A model generated the notes under the pieces. The model had not been told where the DNA came from. It saw nothing but the letters and a program-made list of their open reading frames with translations, and searched no databases. A stretch of 47,234 nucleotides of DNA from Pseudonocardia nigra (GTDB taxonomy: Bacteria; Actinomycetota; Actinomycetes; Mycobacteriales; Pseudonocardiaceae), in the NCBI RefSeq assembly GCF_019396355.1, contig NZ_JAHKRK010000040.1:1-47234 (forward strand). The letters are read 5' to 3'. Positions within the stretch are counted from its first letter, which is position 1, and each line of letters begins with the position of its first letter. A program made the position numbers and the translations under genes. Of this stretch, positions 7,175 to 15,721 are shown in pieces.

Positions 7175-7221
7175 GCGGGTGGCCCGCCCCCCTGGACACC
7201 GACTCCGGGCGGGCCACCCGC
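7175..7221. repeat. 15-bp perfect inverted repeat immediately upstream of rep
   Basis: GCGGGTGGCCCGCCC (7175-7189) and GGGCGGGCCACCCGC (7207-7221) are perfect 15-bp arms around a 17-nt spacer, 36 bp before the rep start and 18 bp after the preceding stop. Possible roles are terminator, attenuator controlling rep, or part of the rolling-circle origin. Confidence 0.7.
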
Positions 7222-7256
7222 ACCCCACCCCCTTGCCCGCGTCACGGAGGACACCC

Positions 7257-8633
7257 ATGTCCGCACCCACCCTCGACGCCATGATCAGTGACCGCATCCG
7301 ACGCGACGACTACCGCACCTGGCGGGCCGCCGTGGAGGCTACCGGTGGCTGCGCCGCCCCCATCCACCTCCGCGGCTCCTCCACCATCCTCGACCGCGAC
7401 GGCGCCATCCTCATCGAACGCTCCGGCCAGGTCCTCGCCCCCTGCGGCAACCGCCGCGCCACGGTCTGCCCCGCCTGCTCCGACCGGTACGCCGCGGACG
7501 CCTTCCACCTCCTGCGCGCCGGGCTCGCCGGGGACGACACCAAGAACGTCCCGGCCAGCGTCACCGATCGACCGCGGGCGTTCCTGACCCTGACCGCCCC
7601 GTCGTTCGGGCCCGTCCACACCCGCAAGGTGACCCGCCGCGGGCATGTCGTCCCGTGCGGCTGCGGGGAGCGGCACCACCCGGACGACCCGCGCATCGGG
7701 ACCGCGCTCGACCCCGAGCGGTACGACTACGTGGGCGCGGTGCTGTGGCAGGCCCACGCCGGCGCGCTGTGGGCCCGGTTCACCACCACCCTGCGCCGGG
7801 CGCTGGCCGCCGCACTGGGACTGCGGGTGCGGGAGTTCCGCGACCACGCCCGCCTGTCGTACGCGAAGGTCGCCGAGTACCAGCGCCGCGGGCTCGTGCA
7901 CTTCCACGCCGTCATCCGCCTCGACGGCCCCGACGGACCCACCGACCCGCACCCGCCCGGCCTCGACCACCACGCGCTGCGCGCCGCGATCCATCACGCC
8001 GCCCGCGCCGCCACCCTCACCGTCACCCGCCCGGACGGGGAGCTGATGACGCTGACGTGGGGTGCGCAGCTCGACCTGCGCCCGGTCACCCCCACCGCCG
8101 CCCGGCACCTCGAGGACGAGACCGGGGAGATCACCGACACCGCGTTGGCCGGCTACATCGCCAAATACGCCACCAAAGGCACCGGCGCCACCGACGGCGC
8201 CGACCGCCCGATCCACGACATCGACCACGTGCAGTACCTCGACCTCACCGCGCACCACCGGGCGATGATCGAAACCGCGTGGGAGCTCGGCGGCCACGCC
8301 GAGTACGAGGCGCTGAACCTGCGCCGCTGGGCCCACATGCTCGGCTTCCGCGGCCACTTCCTCACCAAGAGCCAGCGCTACTCGGCCACTTTCGGCGCCA
8401 TCCGGGGCGAGCGGCGGACCTGGCGGCTGCGCGCTGACCTCCACGCCCTCGATTGCGACACGGCCGACGACAACGGCATCCCACTCGACCTGTCCACCGT
8501 CACCGTGATCAACGACTGGTGGCCCGTCCACTACGGACACCGCGACGACGGCGAACGCGAGCTAGCCGCCGCCATCGCAGAACGCAACCGACAACAACGA
8601 CGGAGCAAGATCGGGACCAGGAGAGCAGCATGA
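7257..8633 (+). CDS. repSA: RepSA-like rolling-circle replication initiator
   Basis: ATG 7257 lies behind a strong GGAGG. An upstream in-frame GTG would run through the inverted repeat. The 458-aa protein has a Cys pair CPAC (71-74) and a CGCG cluster (134-137) likely to bind zinc, FLTLTAPSFG (109-118) as motif I, the metal-binding HFH motif in GLVHFHAVIRLDG (212-224), and a motif III region ALAGYIAKYATKG containing Y300 and Y304 as candidate nucleophiles. This architecture is that of the actinomycete RepSA family, which nicks the double-strand origin after excision. The stop overlaps the excisionase start (ATGA). Confidence 0.85.
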   Translation: MSAPTLDAMISDRIRRDDYRTWRAAVEATGGCAAPIHLRGSSTILDRDGAILIERSGQVLAPCGNRRATVCPACSDRYAADAFHLLRAGLAGDDTKNVPASVTDRPRAFLTLTAPSFGPVHTRKVTRRGHVVPCGCGERHHPDDPRIGTALDPERYDYVGAVLWQAHAGALWARFTTTLRRALAAALGLRVREFRDHARLSYAKVAEYQRRGLVHFHAVIRLDGPDGPTDPHPPGLDHHALRAAIHHAARAATLTVTRPDGELMTLTWGAQLDLRPVTPTAARHLEDETGEITDTALAGYIAKYATKGTGATDGADRPIHDIDHVQYLDLTAHHRAMIETAWELGGHAEYEALNLRRWAHMLGFRGHFLTKSQRYSATFGAIRGERRTWRLRADLHALDCDTADDNGIPLDLSTVTVINDWWPVHYGHRDDGERELAAAIAERNRQQRRSKIGTRRAA

Positions 8634-8845
8634 GCATGCCGAGCAAGCGCGCCGACACGGCCGTGATCGACACGACCCGCCTGACCTACACCGTCAACGA
8701 GGTGGCCCACCTGCTCAACCTCTCGCGCGGCATCGCTTACCAGTACGTCCGCGAGGGGGTGATCCCAGCCGAGCGGGTCGGGCGCCGCTGGCTGATCCCA
8801 CGCAAGCGGCTCCACGCATGGCTCGACGGGCGGGCGGTGGCCTGA
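8630..8845 (+). CDS. xis: Excisionase (MerR-like helix-turn-helix)
   Basis: ATG 8630 overlaps the rep stop and follows AGGAGA. A second ATG at 8636 is possible. The 71-aa protein is essentially one DNA-binding domain: YTVNEVAHLLNLSRGIAYQY forms the helix-turn-helix and IPAERVGRRWLIPRKRLHAWL the wing. This is the usual form of Xis in pSAM2-type elements, which directs the integrase toward excision. The stop overlaps the int start by one base (TGATG), so Xis and Int are coupled to Rep. Confidence 0.85.
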   Translation: MSMPSKRADTAVIDTTRLTYTVNEVAHLLNLSRGIAYQYVREGVIPAERVGRRWLIPRKRLHAWLDGRAVA

Positions 8846-10080
8846 TGGGCGGCGGTGTCCGCAAGACCCCGGCCGGGAATTGGCGGGCGTACTGGCGTGA
8901 CCCGACTGGTCGCCAGACGTCCAAGACGTTCCGCACCAAACGCGAGGCGGCGACGTTCCTCGCCCAGGTCACCGCCGCGACCAGCACCGGCGGGTACGTG
9001 TCCCCGCACGCCGGCCGGGCGCTGTTCGGCGACCATGCCCGGCAGTGGATGGGCTCGTGGAACAACGAAGCGACCACGCATGCCCGGGACGCCTCGATCA
9101 TGCGCACCCACGTCCTCCCGCAGTGGGGCACCTGGCCGCTGGCGAAGATCGACCACATGGCCGTGCAAACCTGGATCACCGGACTCGGCGCGCGGCTGTC
9201 GCCGGCCACGGTCGCCGAGTGCCGCCGGCTGACCAGCGCCGTCATGCGGTCCGCGGTGCGCAACCGACTGATCCCGTTCAACCCATGCGAGGACGTCAAG
9301 GTTCAGAAGCGCCGCCGCCGCGACACCGACGACCAGGTGATCGCACGCGAGACATTCCGGCGCCGGCTGCTCCCAGCGGTCCCGCACCGGCACCGCGCAC
9401 TGGTCGCCGTCGCCGGTGGGTGTGGGCTGCGCTGGGGTGAGGCGTCCGGTCTGTGCCGTGACGCCCTCGACCTCGACCGCGGGACGCTGCGGGTGATCCG
9501 GACCGTGATCGAGGTCTCTGGGCACACCTCGTTCAAGCCCTTCCCGAAGTCCGTGGCCGGTCGGCGTACCGTCCCGCTTCCGGCCTGGCTGGTGACGATC
9601 GTGCGGGAGCACCTTGACCGCTACCCCCTCGGCGAAGGAGACCTGATCTTCGCGAACGAGGTCGGCGGGGCCCTGCGCCGCACACTGTTCCGCTCGCGGG
9701 TGTGGCGGCCCTCGCTTGTGCGCGCCGGATTACTCGGCTCGGTCGCCTCGGACGGAGACCGGCTTCTCGCGCGCTGGACCGACCTGGACGGACAGCGACA
9801 CCGTCAGCACTTCGCCAGCGAACCTGCTGCTGTCCGGTACGTCGCCCGCGCCCACGCCGGCGGGCTGCGCTTCCACGACCTGCGTCACTCGTACGCCACC
9901 TGGCTCGTGGACGATGGTGTGCCGCCGAACATGGTGCAACGTGTCATGGGCCACGAACGGGCGTCGACAACCCTGGACCTCTACACCCGGCGCACCGACG
10001 ACGCCTCCCGCATCCTGCGCGCCCTCGATGATGAGGACGACCTCGGCGGCGGGCCCGCAGGTGTCCTCGTGCCCGCCTGA
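8845..10080 (+). CDS. int: Tyrosine site-specific integrase
   Basis: This 411-aa protein starts at ATG 8845. Residues 5-45 (TPAGNWRAYWRDPTGRQTSK) form an AP2-like arm-binding domain, about 55-150 a SAM-like core-binding domain, and 165-400 the catalytic domain with R196 (GLRWGE), K235, H344 and R347 (FHDLRHSY), H370 (MGHERAST) and Y380 (LDLYTRR). All catalytic residues are present, so the protein should be active. Unusually, residues about 300-338 (GDRLLARWTDLDGQRHRQHF) look like a second AP2-like module inside the catalytic domain. The gene ends next to the tRNA-Pro target. Confidence 0.9.
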   Translation: MGGGVRKTPAGNWRAYWRDPTGRQTSKTFRTKREAATFLAQVTAATSTGGYVSPHAGRALFGDHARQWMGSWNNEATTHARDASIMRTHVLPQWGTWPLAKIDHMAVQTWITGLGARLSPATVAECRRLTSAVMRSAVRNRLIPFNPCEDVKVQKRRRRDTDDQVIARETFRRRLLPAVPHRHRALVAVAGGCGLRWGEASGLCRDALDLDRGTLRVIRTVIEVSGHTSFKPFPKSVAGRRTVPLPAWLVTIVREHLDRYPLGEGDLIFANEVGGALRRTLFRSRVWRPSLVRAGLLGSVASDGDRLLARWTDLDGQRHRQHFASEPAAVRYVARAHAGGLRFHDLRHSYATWLVDDGVPPNMVQRVMGHERASTTLDLYTRRTDDASRILRALDDEDDLGGGPAGVLVPA

Positions 10081-10116
10081 TGCCTTTCTGATGCCTGCGC
10101 AGGGCGCTGCAACGAC

Positions 10117-10164
10117 GAACGGCCTGGCCGGAAGCTCCTCGCGGAGCCGCTGACCAGGCCGTTC
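10117..10164. terminator. Cruciform-capable hairpin between int and tRNA-Pro
   Basis: GAACGGCCTGG (10117-10127) pairs perfectly with CCAGGCCGTTC (10154-10164). The loop contains a second hairpin, GCTCC (10134-10138) and GGAGC (10143-10147) around TCGC. It lies just beyond the 3' end of the minus-strand tRNA and 36 bp after the int stop, so it can terminate both. It may also be part of the attachment-site architecture. Confidence 0.65.
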
Positions 10165-10168
10165 TGCT

Positions 10169-10243
<75 letters not shown>

Positions 10244-10267
10244 ATGGCCCGTGGGCCGAGGACAACT

Positions 10268-11209
10268 CTAGCCCACGTCCGCAGCGGCCGACGCGGGGGT
10301 GGTGGTTGTGCCGGCGGTCACGGCCCGGCGAGGCACGAGCGTGAGCAGGCTGGCCTCCGGCGGGCAGGCGAACCGCACCGGCGCGAACGGGGATGTGCCC
10401 AGGCCCGCCGACACGTGCAGCCAGGTGTGGGCGCCCCAGCGGGAGGCGCCGCGGGCCCGGGAGCGGTCCAGGCCGCAGTTCGTGACGAGCGCGCCCACGC
10501 CCGGTACGCGCAGCTGGCCGCCGTGGGTGTGCCCGGCGAGGACGAGGTCGTAGCCATCGGCGGCGAACCGGTCGAGCACGCGGGGTTCGGGGGAGTGGGT
10601 GAGGCCCAACCGCAGTGCCGGACTGCCCGACGGCAGGCCCGCGACGCGATCGTAGCGGTCCAGCCCGAGGTGCGGATCGTCCACTCCCGCCGCGGCGACC
10701 TGGACGCCTGCCGCATCGAGCTCGACGCGCGCGTGGGTGGCGTCGTGCCACCCACGCTCCACCAGCGCGGCGCGCAGGTCGCGCCATGGCAGCGGCTCCC
10801 CGTGGATCCGGCGCTCGCTCTTCGAGAGGTAGCGGGCGGGATTCTTGGGCGTCGGCCCGAAGTAGTCGTTGCTCCCGAACACGAACAGGCCTGGCCGTTC
10901 CAGCAGCGGGCCGAGCGCGGCGACGACCGACGGCACCGCGCGCGGGTGCGCGAGGTTGTCGCCGGTGTTCACCACGAGGTCCGGCTCGAGCGAGGCCAGC
11001 TCCGCCACCCAGCGCCGCTTGCCGGCCTGCTTCGGCGTCATGTGCAGGTCGGAGATGTGCAGGATGCGAAGGGAACGGGCGCCGTCGGCCAGCACGGGGA
11101 GCGTGACCTCGCGCAACGTCCAGCGGCGGCGCTCGATGCCCGCCGCATAGGCGACGGTGGCCGCCCCCGTCGTCGTCGCCCCGAGCGCGAGCCGAGCCCA
11201 GCTGTTCAC
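10268..11209 (-). CDS. Calcineurin-like metallophosphoesterase (YkuE-like)
   Basis: The 313-aa product starts at GTG 11209 behind AAGG. It has an N-terminal hydrophobic segment and then the metallophosphoesterase motifs in order: [35 protein letters not shown] and [13 protein letters not shown]. These supply the two-metal site. The family hydrolyses phosphate esters, often of lipids or nucleotides. The true substrate is not known. In other actinobacteria the gene sits beside a GatB/YqeY gene, as here, and the two are divergent. Confidence 0.85.
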   Translation of the reverse strand: MNSWARLALGATTTGAATVAYAAGIERRRWTLREVTLPVLADGARSLRILHISDLHMTPKQAGKRRWVAELASLEPDLVVNTGDNLAHPRAVPSVVAALGPLLERPGLFVFGSNDYFGPTPKNPARYLSKSERRIHGEPLPWRDLRAALVERGWHDATHARVELDAAGVQVAAAGVDDPHLGLDRYDRVAGLPSGSPALRLGLTHSPEPRVLDRFAADGYDLVLAGHTHGGQLRVPGVGALVTNCGLDRSRARGASRWGAHTWLHVSAGLGTSPFAPVRFACPPEASLLTLVPRRAVTAGTTTTPASAAADVG

Positions 11210-11263
11210 CCTTGCAGGGTACGTCGGGTCCCGCGAGCGGCGAGCCGTCCGGTCGGGATGCGT

Positions 11264-11280
11264 TAGCGTGCTCCGCCGTG
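11264..11280 (+). promoter_or_regulatory. -10 box and leaderless start of the GatB/YqeY gene
   Basis: TAGCGT at 11264-11269 is followed after 8 bases by GTG at 11278. This is the spacing expected when transcription begins at the start codon. No ribosome-binding site is present upstream of the GTG. Confidence 0.55.
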
Positions 11281-11751
11281 AGCACCTTGAAGGAGCAGCT
11301 GCGGGCCGACCTGACGGCGGCGATGAAGGCCCGTGACGAGGTCGTGAAGGCCACCCTGCGGATGACGCTGACCGCTGTCGGCAATGCGGAGGTCGCCGGC
11401 ACCGAGGCGCGGCAGCTCGACGACGTCGAGGTGCTCCAGGTGATCGCGAAGGAGGCCAAGAAGCGCGCCGAGGCGGCCGAGGCGTTCGACGCCGCGGGCC
11501 GCACCGAGCAGGCCGCCCAGGAGCGGGCCGAGGGCGAGGTGCTGGCGCGCTACCTGCCCACGCAGCTCAGCGACGACGAGCTCGACGGGATCGCGGAGCA
11601 GGCCGTCGAGGACACCGCGGCCGAGCTGGGCGAGCGGCCCGGCCCCCGGCAGATGGGCCAGGTCATGAAGAAGGCGACCGCTGCCGCGGCGGGCCGGGCC
11701 GACGGGGGTCGCGTCGCCGCTGCGGTGAAGGCCCGGTTGATTCCCGGCTGA
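11278..11751 (+). CDS. GatB/YqeY domain protein
   Basis: The 157-aa protein begins VSTLKEQLRADLTAAMKARDEV and has the two typical parts of YqeY: a helical bundle with KEAKKRAEAAEAF and ARYLPTQLSDDEL, then a C-terminal domain with GPRQMGQVMKKATAAAAGRADGGRVAAAVK. The family shares the tRNA-binding tail of the GatB amidotransferase subunit. Its cellular role is not settled. Start selection rests on the leaderless promoter and on conservation of the first helix. Confidence 0.88.
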   Translation: MSTLKEQLRADLTAAMKARDEVVKATLRMTLTAVGNAEVAGTEARQLDDVEVLQVIAKEAKKRAEAAEAFDAAGRTEQAAQERAEGEVLARYLPTQLSDDELDGIAEQAVEDTAAELGERPGPRQMGQVMKKATAAAAGRADGGRVAAAVKARLIPG

Positions 11752-11817
11752 CCGGTTTCGCCCGGCTCTCCCGGGTCACCCCGTTGCCGTCGATCGGACG
11801 CACCGGGAGGTCGCCCC

Positions 11818-12646
11818 ATGGCCGCGAAGAAGCCACCGGAGGTCGCGAGCGCGGCCGCCGACCAGGGCGCGCAGAAGGCGCATCAGCCGTGGGACAAGGT
11901 CCTCGTCGGGGCGTTCCTCGGCGGCGCCTACATCGCGTTCGGCGGGCTGGTCGCGATCACCGTGTCCTCCGGGCTCGACCCGGCGACGTGGGGCACGCTG
12001 CCGACGCTGTTCACCGGCTCGGTCTTCACGCTCGGGCTGGTCCTCGTCGTCATCGCCGGCTCCGACCTCGCCACCGGCAACATGCTGCTGGTGCCCATCG
12101 GGGCGATGCGGGGGAAGATCGACGTCGGTGACGTCGCGAAGAACCTCACGCTGGTGCTGCTCGGCAACCTCGTCGGTGCGCTGTTCGTGGCCTACTTCCT
12201 CGCCGTGCAGACCGGCGTCATCGGCGACGCCGGGGGCGACCCGGCCAGCACCGGGACGATGACCTACGAGCGGCTCGCGAGCATCGCCGAGACCAAGGGT
12301 CTCGAGGAGAACCTGGCAGATCTTCCTGCGCGCCGTCGGCTGCAACTGGCTCGTCTGCCTGGCCGTGTGGCTCGCCCTGGCCGCCGAGAACGTCTCCGGC
12401 AAGATCCTCGCGATCTTCTTCCCCATCATGGCCTTCGTCGCGATGGGCTTCGACCACGTCGTGGCCAACATGTTCTTCCTGCCCGCGGCGATCTTCGCGG
12501 GCGTGCCGGGCCTCGGCTGGGACGACACGCTCGTCAACTGGCTCTTCGCCGGCCTGGGCAACCTCGTCGGCGCGGTCGTGTTCGTGGCCACGACCTACTG
12601 GTACCTGTACCTGCGCGGCCGCCCGGAAGAGGCGACCGCGCAGTAG
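11818..12646 (+). pseudogene. Formate/nitrite transporter (FocA/NirC family), broken by a frameshift
   Basis: From ATG 11818 (GGGAGG upstream) the frame encodes a FocA/NirC N-terminal half: WDKVLVGAFLGGAYIAFGG, then SDLATGNMLLVPIGAM and LVGALFVAYFLAVQTGV. At about 12307-12316 the conserved protein moves into the +1 frame, where it continues WQIFLRAVGCNWLVCLAVW, AFVAMGFDHVVANMFFLPAAI and GNLVGAVVFVATTYWYLYLRG to TAG 12646. One extra base near GAGAACC (or two lost bases) would explain it. The rest of the gene is well preserved, so the change is recent or is a sequencing error. The intact protein would be a pentameric anion channel of about 275 aa. Confidence 0.85.
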
Positions 12647-12652
12647 GACGGG

Positions 12653-15481
12653 TCAGCTCTTCGTCGGGGCCTTCTTCGTCGCCGCGGGCTTCTTCGCCGC
12701 CGGCTTCTTCTTCGGAGCCGGGCCGCGCGCCCGGCGCTCGGCCAGCAGCTCGCTCGCCCGCTCGTCGGTGAGCTGCTCGACGCTGTCGCCCTTGCGCAGC
12801 GACGCGTTGGTCTCGCCGTCGGTGACGTACGGGCCGAACCGCCCGTCCTTGATCACCATCGGCTTGCCGGTGGCCGCGTCCTTGCCCAGCTCGCGCAGCG
12901 GCGGCGTGGCGGCAGCCGTGCGCCGCCCGCGCTGCTTGGGCTGCTTGTAGAGCTCCAGGGCCTCCTCGAGCGTCACCGTGAACAGCTGCTCCTCGTCGGC
13001 CAGCGACCGCGAGTCGGTGCCCTTCTTCAGGTACGGGCCGTAGCGCCCGTTCTGCGCGGTGATCTCCTCGCCGCTCTCCGGGTCGGTGCCCACCAGCCGC
13101 GGCAGCGACAGCAGCCGCAGCGCCTCCTCCAGGGTGACCGACTCGGTGGACATCGACTTGAACAGCGAACCCGTCCGCGGCTTCGGCTTGGCGGCGGCCT
13201 TCTTCTTAGCGGTGCCGTTCGTCGACGCCGCCGGTGCCGGGTCCGGCAGGATCTCGGTGACGTACGGGCCGAAGCGGCCCTCCTTCGCGACGATCTCGTG
13301 CCCCGTGACGGGGTCGACGCCCAGCGACCGCCCCTCCTGCGGCACGGCGAACAGCTGCTCGGCGACCTCGGGGGTGAGCTCGTCGGGCGGCAGGTCCTCC
13401 GGCAGGTTGGCCCGCTGCGACTGCCCGTCCCGCACCCGCTCCAGGTACGGGCCGTAGCGGCCCACCCGCACCACGACGTCGTCGAACACCGGGACCGAGT
13501 TGATCTCCCGGGCGTCGATCTCCTCGAGGTTGACGCCCACGAGCTTCTTCAGGCCGCCCGCCCGGGCCACCGAACCCTCGCTGCCCTGCTCCGCCCCGAA
13601 GTAGAAGCCCGACAGCCAGTCGGTGCGCTGCTGCGCGCCCTGGGCGATCGAGTCGAGCTCGTCCTCCATCGCCGCGGTGAAGTCGTAGTCGACGAGCCGG
13701 CCGAAGTGGTGCTCGAGCAGCCCGACCACGGCGAACGCGATCCAGGACGGGACGAGCGCCTGGCCCTTCTTCCACACGTACCCGCGGTCCTGGATCGTCT
13801 TGATGATCGACGCGTAGGTGGACGGACGGCCGATCCCCCGGTCCTCCAGCGCCTTGACCAGGCTCGGCTCCGTGTAGCGGGCGGGCGGGTTGGTGGTGTG
13901 CCCCTCCGGAGTCAGCGACGCGGCCGTCAGCGCCTGGCCCTGCGTGAGCTCCGGCAGCCGCGACTCGGCGTCGTCGGCCTGGCCGTCGCTGCCCTCGTCG
14001 AGGGTCTCCACGTAGGCCTTGAGGAAGCCGGGGAACGTGATCGTGCGCCCGGACGCCGCGAACGTGACGTCCTCGCCGGTGGCCGCGCTGCCGGTGATCC
14101 GGATGCTGACGGTGGTGCCTCGCGCGTCGGCCATCTGCGAGGCGACCGTGCGCTGCCAGATCAGCTCGTAGAGCCGGAAGTCGTCGCCGTCGACCTCGCG
14201 GGCGATCTCACCCGGCGTGCGGAACGTCTCGCCCGCGGGCCGGATCGCCTCGTGCGCCTCCTGGGCGTTCTTGACCTTGCGCGTGTACTGCCGCGGCTGC
14301 GGCGAGACGTACGCGTCGCCGTACAGCTCGCGGGCCTGGGCGCGCGCGGCCTGGATCGCCGACTCCGACAGCGTGGTGGAGTCGGTGCGCAGGTAGGTGA
14401 TGTAGCCGTTCTCGTACAGGCGCTGGGCGCTGCGCATCGTGCGGTCGGCGGAGAACCGCAGCTTGCGGCCCGCCTCCTGCTGCAGCGTGGAGGTCATGAA
14501 CGGCGCGTACGGCTTGCGCGTGTAGGGCTTCGACTCGACCGACTCGACGGCCAGGTCGCGGCCCTGCAGCGCCTCCGCGAGCCGGCGGGCGCTCGCCTCG
14601 TCGAGCGCGCGGGCGGGCTCCTTGCCACCGCCCTTGAGCTGCCCGTCGGGCCCGAAGTCGCGGCCCGTGGCGACCCGGGTGCCGTCGACGGCGACCAGTC
14701 GCGCCGGGAACTGCCGGGGGGACGCGTCGGCGCCCGCGTCGAGCTGCGCGGCGATGTCCCAGTACGACGCGGAGACGAACGCCATCCGCTCGCGCTCGCG
14801 CTGCACGATGATCCGGGTGGCGACCGACTGCACCCGGCCCGCCGACAGCCTCGGCATGACCTTCTTCCAGAGCACGGGGGAGACCTCGTAGCCGTACAGC
14901 CGGTCGAGGATGCGGCGGGTCTCCTGGGCGTCGACGAGGTCCTGGTCGACGTCGCGCAGGTTCTCGACGGCGGCGCGGATCGCGGGCTCGCTGATCTCGT
15001 GGAACACCATCCGGCGCACCGGCACCTTGGGCTTGAGCGTCTCGAGCAGGTGCCAGGCGATGGCCTCGCCCTCGCGGTCGGGGTCGGTGGCGAGCAGGAC
15101 CTCGTCGACCGACTTCAGCGCGTCCTTGAGCTCGGCGACCTTGCCCTTCTTCTCCGGCGTGATGATGTACAGCGGCGCGAACTGGTTGTCGACGTCCACG
15201 CCGAGCCGCGCCCACGACTCACCCTTGTACTTGGCCGGCACGTCGGCGGCGCCGCGCGGCAGGTCGCGGATGTGGCCGACGGACGCCTCGACCACGTAGT
15301 CCTTGCCGAGGTATTGCTGGATCTTCTTGGCTTTGGTGCCGGACTCGACGATCACCAGGCGCCGCGTGGGGCGTCCGCTCGCCGTGGCGGTGGACGTGCC
15401 ACCGCCCCGGCTGCCGCCCGCCTTCCGGCTGCCCGTGCCTCTCGAGGTCGCGGGCTTCGAGCTCGTCGTTCCGGTTGCCAC
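12653..15481 (-). CDS. topA: DNA topoisomerase I
   Basis: The 942-aa enzyme relaxes negatively supercoiled DNA. The N-terminus is a basic Ser/Gly/Thr-rich tail, then the TOPRIM domain (LVIVESGTKAKKI, LLATDPDREGEAIAWHL with the acidic DxDxE triad). The catalytic tyrosine is in YITYLRTDSTTLS, and GRPSTYASI and GRVQSVATR are family motifs. The C-terminus has four Topo I C-terminal repeats (GRYGPYLE, GRFGPYVT, GRYGPYLK, GRFGPYVT) and a Lys/Ala-rich tail PKKKPAAKKPAATKK, typical of actinobacteria. It is convergent with the transporter pseudogene, only 6 bp away. Confidence 0.97.
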   Translation of the reverse strand: MATGTTSSKPATSRGTGSRKAGGSRGGGTSTATASGRPTRRLVIVESGTKAKKIQQYLGKDYVVEASVGHIRDLPRGAADVPAKYKGESWARLGVDVDNQFAPLYIITPEKKGKVAELKDALKSVDEVLLATDPDREGEAIAWHLLETLKPKVPVRRMVFHEISEPAIRAAVENLRDVDQDLVDAQETRRILDRLYGYEVSPVLWKKVMPRLSAGRVQSVATRIIVQRERERMAFVSASYWDIAAQLDAGADASPRQFPARLVAVDGTRVATGRDFGPDGQLKGGGKEPARALDEASARRLAEALQGRDLAVESVESKPYTRKPYAPFMTSTLQQEAGRKLRFSADRTMRSAQRLYENGYITYLRTDSTTLSESAIQAARAQARELYGDAYVSPQPRQYTRKVKNAQEAHEAIRPAGETFRTPGEIAREVDGDDFRLYELIWQRTVASQMADARGTTVSIRITGSAATGEDVTFAASGRTITFPGFLKAYVETLDEGSDGQADDAESRLPELTQGQALTAASLTPEGHTTNPPARYTEPSLVKALEDRGIGRPSTYASIIKTIQDRGYVWKKGQALVPSWIAFAVVGLLEHHFGRLVDYDFTAAMEDELDSIAQGAQQRTDWLSGFYFGAEQGSEGSVARAGGLKKLVGVNLEEIDAREINSVPVFDDVVVRVGRYGPYLERVRDGQSQRANLPEDLPPDELTPEVAEQLFAVPQEGRSLGVDPVTGHEIVAKEGRFGPYVTEILPDPAPAASTNGTAKKKAAAKPKPRTGSLFKSMSTESVTLEEALRLLSLPRLVGTDPESGEEITAQNGRYGPYLKKGTDSRSLADEEQLFTVTLEEALELYKQPKQRGRRTAAATPPLRELGKDAATGKPMVIKDGRFGPYVTDGETNASLRKGDSVEQLTDERASELLAERRARGPAPKKKPAAKKPAATKKAPTKS

Positions 15482-15592
15482 CTGGTCCTACTCCATCGTC
15501 TACGGCCGTCTCGGCACGTGTGTCGGCCGTCCTGAGAGCCCCGCCGCGCAGGATGCGCGATGGTCCCCGTACATCGAGTATGCGTGGCCCTC

Positions 15593-15621
15593 GTTCCGGC
15601 ATATACCGGAACGTCACGTTC
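15593..15621. promoter_or_regulatory. Two overlapping palindromes upstream of topA
   Basis: GTTCCGG (15593-15599) and CCGGAAC (15606-15612) form a 7-bp dyad around CATATA. The second arm overlaps the odd palindrome GAACGTCACGTTC (15609-15621). The gap between topA (start 15481) and the next minus-strand gene contains no other gene. The sites are candidate operators for topA control. Confidence 0.5.
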
Positions 15622-15721
15622 GCACACCCACCGACCGTGTAGCGCTCGTCACACAACGCTTGCGCCTGTCGCGTGCGACCGGGCTCGTGCCGGCCTGCGC
15701 CGCGAGAGCGTAACCAGGCCG

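Noticed and set aside
13298..15535. A 745-residue plus-strand ORF opposite topA
   Set aside because: It is antisense to a clear topA gene and has shadow-like composition (Arg, Val, Asp-rich). No domain is recognisable.
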